Positions 40,585-50,690 of a stretch of DNA of 64,000 bases are shown here, piece after piece. The DNA comes from an uncultured Collinsella sp. Lineage in GTDB: Bacteria > Actinomycetota > Coriobacteriia > Coriobacteriales > Coriobacteriaceae. The notes under the pieces were generated by a model, which had not been told where the DNA came from, made no database searches, and saw only the letters and a list, made by a program, of their open reading frames with translations. Each line of letters begins with the position of its first letter. Position 1 is the first letter of the stretch. Location of the stretch: contig UQHT01000005.1 of NCBI GenBank assembly GCA_900540875.1, positions 1 through 64,000 on the forward strand. Direction: 5' to 3'. Both the position numbers and the translations under genes were made by a program.

Positions 40585-41967
40585 ATGACTGAAACCGCGT
40601 CCAAGCACATTGACATGACCACCGGCTCGCTGTGGCGCAATATTCCCCTGTTCGCCTTTCCCGTCGCCGCCACGAGCATCCTTGAGCAGCTGTCGAACCT
40701 CATCGCCACGGTCATCATCGGTAACTTCTCGGGCGACCAGGGAACCCTCGCCATGGCGGCGGTCGGCTCCAATGTTCCGCTTACCAGTCTTATGATCAAC
40801 CTGTTTATTGGGCTGTCGCTTGGCTCCAACGTGGTCATCGCCAACGCCATCGGCCGCAACGATCAGAACATGGTCAAGCGCGCCGTCCATACCTCGATTC
40901 TGATGGCGCTTGTGGGCTTTGTCGTCATCGCGCTGGGCGAGATCTTTGCCGAGCCCATGCTCGCCGCGCTCAACGTCCCTGACGAAACCATGCCGCTCGC
41001 ATCGCTCTACCTGCGCGTCTTTTTGCTCAGCATGCCCTCGATCTTGCTCTACAACTTTGAGGCCGCGATCTTCCGCTCCGTCGGCATCACCCGCATGCCG
41101 CTGCAGGCGCTTGCCGTGTCCACCGTCCTCAACATTGGCCTGGACCTCATCTTTGTCCCCGTGCTCCACTGGGGCGTCGCGGGTGTCGCCATCGCCACCG
41201 CCATCGCCTATACCGTCAGCGCAGTCACGCTCTTTATCCGTCTGCTCAAGACCGACTCCGTCGTCCGCGTCACCCCACGTGACCTGGCTATCGACCCCGT
41301 CGCCCTCAAGCGCATCGTCAAGATTGGCCTGCCCGCCGGCATCCAAAGCGCCGTCTTTGCCGTCGCCAACATCATCATCCAGTCCGCCATCAACAGCCTG
41401 GGCACCGAGGTCATGGCGGCATCGAGCGCCGCCATGAGCCTGGAGTATGTGTGCTACAACCTGCTCAACAGCTTTAGCCAGGCCTGCACCACCTTTGTGG
41501 GGCAAAACCACGGCGCTCGCCAGATCGACCGCTGCACCAAGACGCTCAAGGTCTGCCTGGTCGAAGGCGGCATCGTCGCGCTCACCACCATCGTCATCAT
41601 CGTCGGCTTGGGACGCGAGATCCTAGCGCTCTTCAACAGCGATCCCAACATCGTCTCGATCGGCTATATCCGCGTGTGCTCGATCTTCCCGGCATACGCC
41701 TTTAGCATGTTCTACGAAAACATGTCCGGTTACCTGCGCGGCTTTGGCATCTCGCTCATGCCCGCCCTCATCACCATGATCTGCGTCTGCGGTATTCGCT
41801 TCTATTGGGTCTTCTGCGTGTTCCCGAACTTCCGCACCTTTGCGAACATCATGATGGTCTACCCCATCAGCCTGGGCACCACGGCGTTCTTTATGGTCGT
41901 GGCGGTATTGCTCTGCCACCCGGCACGCACCTACCGTCTGGCGCAGGCCAAAACCGGGGCGTTCTAG
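40585..41967 (+). CDS. MATE family efflux transporter
   Basis: A 460-aa protein with twelve membrane spans in two six-helix halves. The N-terminal IPLFAFPVAATSILEQL and the ATVIIGNF segment are typical of bacterial NorM/DinF-type MATE exporters, which expel drugs using Na+ or H+. GAGAG precedes ATG 40585. No local regulator is evident; the LysR gene after it is convergent. Confidence 0.92.
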   Translation: MTETASKHIDMTTGSLWRNIPLFAFPVAATSILEQLSNLIATVIIGNFSGDQGTLAMAAVGSNVPLTSLMINLFIGLSLGSNVVIANAIGRNDQNMVKRAVHTSILMALVGFVVIALGEIFAEPMLAALNVPDETMPLASLYLRVFLLSMPSILLYNFEAAIFRSVGITRMPLQALAVSTVLNIGLDLIFVPVLHWGVAGVAIATAIAYTVSAVTLFIRLLKTDSVVRVTPRDLAIDPVALKRIVKIGLPAGIQSAVFAVANIIIQSAINSLGTEVMAASSAAMSLEYVCYNLLNSFSQACTTFVGQNHGARQIDRCTKTLKVCLVEGGIVALTTIVIIVGLGREILALFNSDPNIVSIGYIRVCSIFPAYAFSMFYENMSGYLRGFGISLMPALITMICVCGIRFYWVFCVFPNFRTFANIMMVYPISLGTTAFFMVVAVLLCHPARTYRLAQAKTGAF

Positions 41968-41994
41968 GCACACAACTAGGTAGCACATCGGCAG

Positions 41995-42861
41995 CTAATT
42001 GACAATATGCGAGCTCATATAGTCGATAAAGCGCCTCGTGGCGATAGGCATGGTGTCCCAGCTGCGCCAAGCCGCCACGACGTCGCGCGAGGGAGCATGC
42101 ACGATGGGGCGCACACAAATATCGGCCCGCATGCCCTCGACGGTACGGCGGTAGAGCATGCTCACACCGAGGCCCTCCTCCACCATCGCCATAATGGTGT
42201 AGTCATCGGTGACCTCACTCGTCACATGCGGCGATAGCCCGTGCGCGGCAAACGCATCGAGCACCAGACTCTGTTCGCCCTCATCCAGCAGCACAAAAGG
42301 TTCGGACGCCAGGTCGGCAAGCGTCGCCTTTTCCTTTGCCGCCAGTGGATGGACGGCTGGCAACAGCGCCACCAGCTCGTCGTGATAGACCACGCGTTTC
42401 TCGAGCCCCTCGGTAAATCCACGCGCTGTAAAGCAAAAGTCGACCACGCCATCGTGCACCCACTGGGCATTGCGCGTGTAATCGCCCTGCTTGAGGGTAA
42501 AGCGCACACCCGGATGCAGGGCCCCAAAGTCGCGGATCACACGCGGCAACACAGTACGACTCACGTTGGTAAACGTCGCAATGCGAATGTCGGTCGACGA
42601 AAGCCCCAGCAACTCCTGGCGCTTGCCCTCAAGCTCGGCCTCGGCAGTTACGATTTGGCGCAGATACGGCAGATACTGTTTGCCGTCGCGCGTAAGCGAG
42701 ACGCCCTGCTTGCCACGCTCGATAATCGTGGTGCCCAGCTCGCGCTCGAGCGCCTTGACGGCCTGGCTCACCGCGCTTTGCGTATAGCCCAGCTCGTCGG
42801 CGGCACGTTTCAGGCTGCCGCAATCGACCACCATACATACAATCTGATACCGCGATGCCAT
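41995..42861 (-). CDS. LysR family transcriptional regulator
   Basis: A 288-aa LysR protein with HTH residues 19-36 (AADELGYTQSAVSQAV). It is divergent from the EamA transporter at 43020. It is paralogous to 1774-2631, sharing RTVLPRVI/THVLPPVI, QGDY/MGDY and YTIMAMVEEGLGVS. The duplicated regulator-transporter module suggests export of related compounds. Confidence 0.9.
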   Translation of the reverse strand: MASRYQIVCMVVDCGSLKRAADELGYTQSAVSQAVKALERELGTTIIERGKQGVSLTRDGKQYLPYLRQIVTAEAELEGKRQELLGLSSTDIRIATFTNVSRTVLPRVIRDFGALHPGVRFTLKQGDYTRNAQWVHDGVVDFCFTARGFTEGLEKRVVYHDELVALLPAVHPLAAKEKATLADLASEPFVLLDEGEQSLVLDAFAAHGLSPHVTSEVTDDYTIMAMVEEGLGVSMLYRRTVEGMRADICVRPIVHAPSRDVVAAWRSWDTMPIATRRFIDYMSSHIVN

Positions 42862-43019
42862 CGTGCCTCCACATCGATGTAGCCGTAAAACGTTTTGCCA
42901 GGGCTTTTTCTTCCAACATTAGTACTTCTTAATCATACTGAAGATACATTCGCTTTACTACATCCATATCTGGGAGCAGAATCCTTTTTGCGAAACCGTT
43001 CTGTAACAAAAGGAGTCCC

Positions 43020-43922
43020 ATGGATCGCAAAAAAGCAATCGCGCTCTCATTTTCCGTTCCCGTCGCATGGGGCTTTTCGTACCCCCTCATGAAGATCGGC
43101 ATGGACAGCATGAATGCCACGAGCATCGTCGCGCTGCGCTGCATCATCGCCTTTGCGGCCTGCCTGCTGCTCTTCCACAAGCACGCGGTGCGCATCAACC
43201 GTGACCTGATGGTCCGCGCCGCCATCATCGGCGCCATCATGGCAACCGAGATCACCTGCATGTGCCTGGGCTCCAGCCTCACCTCCGCCTCCACCGCCGG
43301 CTTTTTGCAGAGCCTGACGGTCGTGATCGTGCCGTTTGCCAACGCGGCCCTGCTGCGTCGCGCCCCCGAGCGCAAGGTGCTCATCGGCACCGCCATCGTC
43401 ACCTGCGGCATGTTGCTGCTCTCGGGCGCCGACTTTACCAGCCTGAATCCCGGCGCGATCATCATGCTGCTCTCGGCCTTTATCTATGCCGGCCACATTA
43501 TCATCGCCAAGCGCTTTGTCGAAGAAGTCGATCCGCTGGCTCTGGGCGTTTGGCAGCTGGGCTTCGGCGGCTTGTTCTCGGGTATCGCCGCATTTACCTT
43601 TGGCGGCTTCACGCTTCCCAGCACGCCGAGCGAGATCGTCGTTATCGTTGCGCTCGCACTCATCTGCTCTGCCTACGGCTTTATCACCCAGACGCTCGTG
43701 CAGCCCCACGTACCCGCCGAAACCACTGGCTTCGCCTTCTCGCTCGAGCCGGTCTGCTCCGCCGTCTTCTCGTTTTTCCTGGTCGGCGAGGTCCTGAGCC
43801 CCATCGCCTTCCTTGGCGCTGCCCTCATCCTCACCGGCGTCATGGTGGCAACTGTCGAGCTTCCGCGCCTTCGCGCACATGGGCATGCTCATATGGCGGC
43901 AGCGCCCGAGCACGTCTCGTAG
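43020..43922 (+). CDS. EamA/DMT family transporter
   Basis: A 300-aa, ten-span transporter with two EamA repeats. FAFSLEPVCSAVFSFFLVGE in the second repeat is diagnostic. AAAGGAG precedes ATG 43020. The C-terminus is a His-rich stretch (RAHGHAHMAAAPEH). It is probably regulated by the divergent LysR protein. Confidence 0.9.
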   Translation: MDRKKAIALSFSVPVAWGFSYPLMKIGMDSMNATSIVALRCIIAFAACLLLFHKHAVRINRDLMVRAAIIGAIMATEITCMCLGSSLTSASTAGFLQSLTVVIVPFANAALLRRAPERKVLIGTAIVTCGMLLLSGADFTSLNPGAIIMLLSAFIYAGHIIIAKRFVEEVDPLALGVWQLGFGGLFSGIAAFTFGGFTLPSTPSEIVVIVALALICSAYGFITQTLVQPHVPAETTGFAFSLEPVCSAVFSFFLVGEVLSPIAFLGAALILTGVMVATVELPRLRAHGHAHMAAAPEHVS

Positions 43923-44010
43923 ACCCCACTCCTCATACAGCCGCGACATACAGGCAACCGGTGCGCCTTTACAATGGATGCCGACATAGCATCTGCCCTA
44001 AAGGAGCTCC

Positions 44011-44736
44011 ATGGACACCGCAACTCGCGACCGCAACATAGCAACTTGGTTGGGCGATGCGCCGCAGCCGGTACGTGATACTACGAACCAGCTACTCGAG
44101 CGCATCGCCCTTCTGCGTGCCGAGCAGACCATCTACCCGGCACAAGACGACATCCTCAATGCCCTCGCCTACACGCCGGCCGACCAGGTCAAGGTTGTCA
44201 TCTTGGGCCAGGACCCCTATCACGAACCCAACCAGGCCATGGGGCTGTCGTTCTCGGTGCCCGCTACGCAAACCAAGTTGCCGCCGAGCCTGCGCAACAT
44301 CTATAAGGAACTCAAAGCCGATCTGGACTGCCCCATTCCCGCCACGGGAGACCTAACCCCCTGGGCACAACAGGGCGTCCTACTCCTTAACACGACGCTC
44401 ACCGTGCGCGAGCATGCCGCGAACTCGCACGCCAAGCTGGGCTGGAGCACGCTCACCGACTACGTTATCGAACGCTGCTGTCAGCTGCCCCAGCCGGTCG
44501 TCTTTTTGGCATGGGGCCGCTTTGCCCAGCAGATGGTCGACGGCAAGCTCGCCGTGACCGGCACAGGCAAGGCAGCCGGCAAGTTCTGCCTGGCCTCTAC
44601 GCATCCCTCGCCGCTTTCGGCAAACCGCGCCACAGCAGAACTCCCCGCTTTTATGGGGTCGCGCCCCTTCTCCGCTGCCAATCGGCTACTCGAACAGCAC
44701 GGCTCGACCCCCGTCAACTGGACTTGCCTCGGCTAA
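44011..44736 (+). CDS. ung: Uracil-DNA glycosylase (family 1)
   Basis: A 241-aa UNG. The water-activating loop GQDPYHEPNQAMGLSFSV (about residue 66) and the Leu-intercalation loop HPSPLSA (about residue 197) are complete. It removes uracil from DNA. AAAGGAG precedes ATG 44011. It ends at a perfect bidirectional hairpin. Confidence 0.96.
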   Translation: MDTATRDRNIATWLGDAPQPVRDTTNQLLERIALLRAEQTIYPAQDDILNALAYTPADQVKVVILGQDPYHEPNQAMGLSFSVPATQTKLPPSLRNIYKELKADLDCPIPATGDLTPWAQQGVLLLNTTLTVREHAANSHAKLGWSTLTDYVIERCCQLPQPVVFLAWGRFAQQMVDGKLAVTGTGKAAGKFCLASTHPSPLSANRATAELPAFMGSRPFSAANRLLEQHGSTPVNWTCLG

Positions 44737-44751
44737 AAACCGATACATCAA

Positions 44752-44785
44752 AAACGCGCCCGACGGCTTTCCGTCGGGCGCGTTT
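44752..44785. terminator. Bidirectional terminator between ung and the SDR gene
   Basis: A perfect 15-bp stem (AAACGCGCCCGACGG / CCGTCGGGCGCGTTT) around CTTT, with A/T runs on both sides. Confidence 0.9.
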
Positions 44786-44786
44786 C

Positions 44787-45467
44787 CTATTCGGGCCAAA
44801 TAAACTGGGTGCGGCCGGCCTCGCCGCCGTCAATGAGCAGACTCTGCCCGGTCATAAACCGGTTGGTCGCGCCCACAAAGTAGATCCACTCGGCGATCTC
44901 TTGGGCACTGGCCCAGCGCTTGAGCGGCGTGAGCTCCATAATCTGGTTCCACAGATGCTCGTCTTCCATCACGCAACGGTTGAGCGGCGTGATGACGCCG
45001 CCCGGGTCCACACTGTTGGCGATGGCCTGCGGCGCCAAGCGGTTTGCAAGGTTTTTGGTGTAGGCGATAACGCCGCCCTTGCTGGCAGCATAGGCGGGAA
45101 ACTCCGATCCCGTATGCCCGCTCGCCGAGCCCACATTGACCACGGATTTGATAGCCGGCGCGGGCTTGGCGGCAAGTCCCTCCCCCACAAAGGCGTAGCG
45201 CTCAGTCACGTTGATGGTGCCACATAGATTAGCAGCAATGTCGTCGGCCGAATCTTGCGTACCGGCAACGTTTACGATCACCTGAGGCTCAAGGTCGTCT
45301 GGAAACGAGTCCGGCTCGCGCACATCAACAATCAGATGGCGATAGCGCTCGTGTTCGACCGCCGCCGGCAGCAGATCAAAGCCCACGACCTCGTGACCCT
45401 CGTCCAAAAAGCACTGCACGCACGCGGCTCCAATGCCGCCCGAAGCGCCCGTGATCAAAACCCGCAT
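44787..45467 (-). CDS. Short-chain dehydrogenase/reductase
   Basis: A 226-aa classical SDR. The cofactor motif TGASGGIG is at residues 6-13, NVAGTQ follows, and the catalytic Tyr-Lys pair is in YAASKGG. The substrate is unknown. AAGGAG overlaps the upstream transporter stop (9-base gap), so it is the second gene of that operon. Confidence 0.9.
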   Translation of the reverse strand: MRVLITGASGGIGAACVQCFLDEGHEVVGFDLLPAAVEHERYRHLIVDVREPDSFPDDLEPQVIVNVAGTQDSADDIAANLCGTINVTERYAFVGEGLAAKPAPAIKSVVNVGSASGHTGSEFPAYAASKGGVIAYTKNLANRLAPQAIANSVDPGGVITPLNRCVMEDEHLWNQIMELTPLKRWASAQEIAEWIYFVGATNRFMTGQSLLIDGGEAGRTQFIWPE

Positions 45468-45476
45468 ATCTGCTCC

Positions 45477-46199
45477 TTAGGCGGTTGCGTGGCGCTCGAG
45501 GTACTCAGCACCCACATTCTCGCGCTCCCAGCTGCGCACGACCTTGTAGCCCACGGGGCTCAGGAAGACCTCGCACAGCAGCTCGGCGATGGCGCCCGTC
45601 AGCGAGCACATAATGACCTGCACCCAGGTCCAACCAAAGAACGTGTGGCTCACCACAATGGCAAAGACCAGGTTGTCGATAAACTGACCGATACCCGTGG
45701 ACACATAGGAGCGGAAGGCAAAGCTCGCAAAGTTATTCTTTTTGAGCATGCGGCCGAGCGACTGGTTGAGCGTGGAGTTCACCACGGCGGAGGTGAGCAT
45801 GGCCAGCGAAGAGCCGAACACCACGTACCAGGTGCCGCCGATGGTAGCGTTAAGGGCGGTGTTGACCTCGATCATGCCCGTGTCATAGTAGGCGCCCCAC
45901 ATGCCGGGCGTGAGCGAGCACAGCCAAAAGCACAGGCTTACGGCCAGGTTGACCACCAGCGCGAGGATAGAGATTTTGATGGATGCCTTGGCGCCAAAGC
46001 GCTTGCAGATCATGTCCTGGCACAAAAACGAGACCCAGCTCACCACGAAGCCGCAGTCGAGCGCCAGATACGGCAGGCTGATAAGTTCTTTGTTGGCCAG
46101 CAGGTTCATCATGATAACGCTCACGATAAACAGCGAAACCGTTGCCGCGGGAATGCTCCGCAACAGGACTTTGTAGTCCTCCATGACCTTCTTGATCAT
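45477..46199 (-). CDS. Queuosine precursor transporter family (VUT/YhhQ-like)
   Basis: A 240-aa protein with six membrane spans of the Vut_1/YhhQ family, with family segments LDCGFVVSWVSFLCQDM and STGIGQFIDNLVFA. Members import preQ1, preQ0 or queuine. It is the first gene of an operon with an SDR. A clear promoter and a ~78-base structured leader precede it. Confidence 0.85.
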   Translation of the reverse strand: MIKKVMEDYKVLLRSIPAATVSLFIVSVIMMNLLANKELISLPYLALDCGFVVSWVSFLCQDMICKRFGAKASIKISILALVVNLAVSLCFWLCSLTPGMWGAYYDTGMIEVNTALNATIGGTWYVVFGSSLAMLTSAVVNSTLNQSLGRMLKKNNFASFAFRSYVSTGIGQFIDNLVFAIVVSHTFFGWTWVQVIMCSLTGAIAELLCEVFLSPVGYKVVRSWERENVGAEYLERHATA

Positions 46200-46313
46200 T
46201 ATGTACTCCTTTGGTTTTAGGTTTAACGAGCAGGATATCGGACCCGAACTGCTCGGCCGCCACGGTCTTGAGGCGACGGTGGGTATGATAGCCGCTCACA
46301 CGGCGGCAGGCAA
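46200..46313 (-). promoter_or_regulatory. Promoter and structured leader of the VUT transporter gene
   Basis: On the minus strand a TTGCCT -35 (46313-46308) and a TATCAT -10 (46290-46285) are exactly 17 bases apart. The leader then folds as GAGCAG / CTGCTC around a GGGTCC loop, followed by an A-rich tail (AAACCTAAAACCAAAGGAG) into the ribosome site. The layout recalls preQ1-I riboswitches, but the conserved loop bases do not match clearly. Confidence 0.45.
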
Positions 46314-46355
46314 GCAAGCGGCGCGGCAGACCCGCAGGGCCACCGCGCCGGTGCA

Positions 46356-47969
<1,614 letters not shown>

Positions 47970-48107
47970 GCGGATCCTTTCTTGCATTGAGTGCATTACG
48001 TCGTTGTAACCGCACTATTGTAGCCGCGAAACCTCGCCATAGGGCACCTATCAGGACAAATTCATCAGCTGAGCTCGCTGTGTAGCGGGCAGCCGCCTCA
48101 AGGACTG

Positions 48108-48402
48108 TCTCAATCTGTAACAGAAAGACGGGTTTTGAGCCTCCACCTGTTACAGATTGAGACAAACCGGCAGGCCCGCCGGCACAATCTCGATTTGTAA
48201 CATCTGACCGCCCAAATTGGGTCTAGCTGTTACAAATCGAGATAAACGGGAAGGCGAGCCGCCAATGTCTCGTTCTGTAACATCTAGCCGCGCAAATCGA
48301 CTCTTACTGTTACAGATTGAGACAAATAGGCGGGCGGGCAAATAAGATCTCGATCTGTAACATCAGGCGACCCAAAACGGACCCAGGTGTTACAGATTGA
48401 GA
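48108..48402. repeat. Family D array: eight 15-bp arms, alternating orientation, 25-bp gaps
   Basis: TCTCAATCTGTAACA-type arms begin at 48108, 48188, 48268 and 48348; their reverse complements begin at 48148, 48228, 48308 and 48388. Every gap between neighbouring arms is 25 bases, giving four hairpins at an exact 80-bp period. Unit 2 differs from unit 1 at two positions in the left arm, both compensated in the right arm. Loops and spacers each show weak similarity within their class. Confidence 0.95.
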
Positions 48403-48469
48403 TTGTTTTGGAGCAAGCGCGGTGCCGGCGGGCTATTCCACATTTAGCTCTTGCATAACTGTGCATAGT

Positions 48470-48479
48470 GTATATATAC
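48470..48479. promoter_or_regulatory. GTATATATAC palindrome before the GntR gene
   Basis: A perfect 10-bp AT palindrome within CATAGTGTATATATACTGTG, 50 bases before the GntR start. YtrA-type GntR proteins bind such dyads, so autoregulation is likely. Confidence 0.5.
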
Positions 48480-48528
48480 TGTGCTTACCGGTTATATACA
48501 CGTGTAGCCCAACAGCTAAGGAGCCGCT

Positions 48529-48909
48529 GTGGACATCATCCTATCCAATTCGAGCGACAAGCCCATCTACGAGCAGATAACCTCGCAGGTCAAAGCCCAG
48601 ATCCTTTCGGGCGCACTCGCTGCGGGAACCAAGCTCCCCAGTATCCGCGCGCTGGCGAGCGACCTGGGCGTGAGCGTCATCACCACCAAGCGCGCCTATG
48701 CCGACCTGGAGCAACTCGGTTTTATCTGCACCGTGCAGGGCAAGGGCTGTTTTGTCGCCGAGGGCAACCAAGAACTCTTGCGCGAAAACCAGCTCTGCCA
48801 TATCGAAGAGCTGCTTGCGAAAGCGGCGAACCAAGCCGAAGCCCTGGGCGTCACGCGCGACAAGCTGCACGAGATGCTCGACCTTGTAGCCCCCGAAACC
48901 ATGCAGTAG
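48529..48909 (+). CDS. GntR family regulator, YtrA subfamily
   Basis: A 126-aa protein with a winged HTH (residues ~12-78, LPSIRALASDLGVSVITTKRAY) and only a short C-terminal helix, which defines the YtrA subgroup. These repress linked ABC transporter genes. GTG 48529 follows AAGGAG. It is the first gene of a three-gene operon with an ABC ATPase and permease. Confidence 0.93.
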   Translation: MDIILSNSSDKPIYEQITSQVKAQILSGALAAGTKLPSIRALASDLGVSVITTKRAYADLEQLGFICTVQGKGCFVAEGNQELLRENQLCHIEELLAKAANQAEALGVTRDKLHEMLDLVAPETMQ

Positions 48910-48932
48910 CCATCTGCAAGAAAGGCTATACC

Positions 48933-49814
48933 ATGCAAACCCTGCTAGAACTCAAAGGTGTATCGCGCCGTGTGAGCGACCGTTTTTCGTTGCGCGACGT
49001 CACGCTTGCCGTGGATCCCGGCCAAATCGTCGGCTTTGTGGGCGCAAACGGCGCCGGCAAGACAACGACCATTCGCGCCGCGCTCGGGCTTATAAAGCTC
49101 GATGCCGGCGAGGTACATCTGCTTGGACAGCGCTGCGATGCCAACGCACCCGACGAGACGCAGCGCCACCTGCGCTCCCGCGTCGGCCTTGTCCTGGACA
49201 CATGCCCCTTCCCCTCCACGCTCAAGGTGGGCCAGATCGAGACGCTCGTAGGCCCGGCGTACCCCACGTGGGACCGCAAAACGTTCGCCGGATTCATCAA
49301 CCGATTTGGCCTCGATCCCAAGACAAAGGTCAAGGACCTCTCCCGCGGCATGGGCATGAAGCTGCAGCTCGCGTGTGCGCTCAGCCATAATGCCAAGCTG
49401 CTCGTTTTGGACGAAGCCACCGCGGGCCTCGATCCCATGGCGCGCGAGGAGCTGCTCGATGAGCTGCTTGCCTTTGTCGCCGACGGCCAACACAGCGTGC
49501 TGCTCTCGAGCCACATTACGTCCGACCTCGATCGCGCCGCCGACCGCGTCATCTGCATCGATAACGGCTCGATTGTGTTTGACCTGCCGCGCGAGGATAT
49601 TACCGACCGCGCCGGCATCGCCCACTGCACCCAGGCACAGGCCGCCGAGCTTATGGCTTGCGTCGAAGGCGCCCGCGCCGCCCACCACGCCTATAGCGTG
49701 GACGTGCTCGTGCCCAACCGTCGCGATACGCTCGAGGCCTTTCCCGAGATTCCCTGCGATCGGGCAACCATTGATGACTATCTGCGCCTCATGCTGAAAG
49801 GAGCTTCGAAATGA
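48933..49814 (+). CDS. ABC transporter ATP-binding protein
   Basis: A 293-aa ABC ATPase of the YtrB/BcrA export type. Walker A GANGAGKTT (about residue 37), signature LSRGMGMKLQ (about 131) and Walker B LLVLDEATAGLD are seen; the signature departs from LSGGQ as is usual in this subgroup. It starts 23 bases after the GntR stop and overlaps the permease by four bases (ATGA). Confidence 0.93.
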   Translation: MQTLLELKGVSRRVSDRFSLRDVTLAVDPGQIVGFVGANGAGKTTTIRAALGLIKLDAGEVHLLGQRCDANAPDETQRHLRSRVGLVLDTCPFPSTLKVGQIETLVGPAYPTWDRKTFAGFINRFGLDPKTKVKDLSRGMGMKLQLACALSHNAKLLVLDEATAGLDPMAREELLDELLAFVADGQHSVLLSSHITSDLDRAADRVICIDNGSIVFDLPREDITDRAGIAHCTQAQAAELMACVEGARAAHHAYSVDVLVPNRRDTLEAFPEIPCDRATIDDYLRLMLKGASK

Positions 49815-50509
49815 AACGCGCCTTTATGTCCGATCTCGCCATCGTTCGCACGCTCGTCCCGAGCATCGCGGGCGTCGGCCTGTTCATCTTCGTCGTGTTG
49901 ACCCTCGCCAACGCATCGGACGGTGACTCTGGCATGAGTGCCGGCGCCTGCGCGGTCAGTGCCATGTCGCCCATCATATTCATGAACTCACTGGCCGGTT
50001 TCGACAATCAAAACGGTTGGGAGCGCTATCGGGCAACGCTGCCCTTCTCGCGCAAAGACATCATCTGCGCACGCTACCTGAGCGTTATTGTCTTCTCCGC
50101 CGTCATGGCATGTGCAGCTACGCTTTTGAGTATCGTCGCCATCCCGCTCTTCAGCAGCGCGGGCATTCCTTCGACGGGACAGACGGTCTTTGAAATCGCA
50201 ATCGCCTCGGCAGCATCGATGCTCATCTCCCTCATGATGGTGTTCCTGGCACAGCCGCTGTTCTTTCGATTTGGACACATGGAGGCGCTACGCCTATCCG
50301 TTGGCCTGTTTGCCCTGCTTGGTTGCGGCACCATGGCCACGCTGAGCTCCTCCAACCCCATCAGCAACTGGCTCATGTCGATTGCCGGAGCGAATCCCGA
50401 CCCTGCCGTTCTTGGCTGTCTGTGTGCAGGCATCGCCGCACTTGCCCTCGTGCTATGTGCAATCAGCTGCACCGTCAGCACCAAGGTCTATCGAGCACGC
50501 GACCTGTAG
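49811..50509 (+). CDS. ABC-2 type permease
   Basis: A 232-aa six-span membrane protein translationally coupled to the ATPase. It is related to YtrC/ABC-2 exporters that act with GntR-YtrA repressors, often in response to cell-wall antibiotics. The substrate is unknown. Confidence 0.88.
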   Translation: MKRAFMSDLAIVRTLVPSIAGVGLFIFVVLTLANASDGDSGMSAGACAVSAMSPIIFMNSLAGFDNQNGWERYRATLPFSRKDIICARYLSVIVFSAVMACAATLLSIVAIPLFSSAGIPSTGQTVFEIAIASAASMLISLMMVFLAQPLFFRFGHMEALRLSVGLFALLGCGTMATLSSSNPISNWLMSIAGANPDPAVLGCLCAGIAALALVLCAISCTVSTKVYRARDL

Positions 50510-50690
50510 GCAAGCGCGATATCATCGGGCGTGCGCCGCAGATCCGGCGCGGTCTATTTTGGGGAGGCACTCAACCTGTGTCGTAGGTTACAGCAGCATT
50601 TTGGAAATAACGATCCGTCAGGAGCACAAGCTCAACTTGAAAACCCTCACACCGGACTCGAGATACCCGTATTGACCGTACGCTACCGCG
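50510..50690. other. Intergenic region with a possible ORF remnant
   Basis: This 181-bp convergent gap carries no obvious terminator. A 67-codon plus-strand frame (50531-50734) starts protein-like but runs antisense into the ClC gene. It is at best a remnant. Confidence 0.25.

Larger units (their letters stand above)
47970..48528. other. Intergenic region with the family D repeat array
   Basis: A 559-bp gap between divergent prfC and the GntR gene. It holds the 295-bp repeat array at 48108-48402, then a GTATATATAC operator candidate near the GntR start. No credible gene is present. Confidence 0.8.

Noticed and set aside
48108..48402. CRISPR array
   Set aside because: Spacing is regular, but repeat arms alternate in orientation, are only 15 bp, gaps are mutually related rather than unique, and no cas genes are present.
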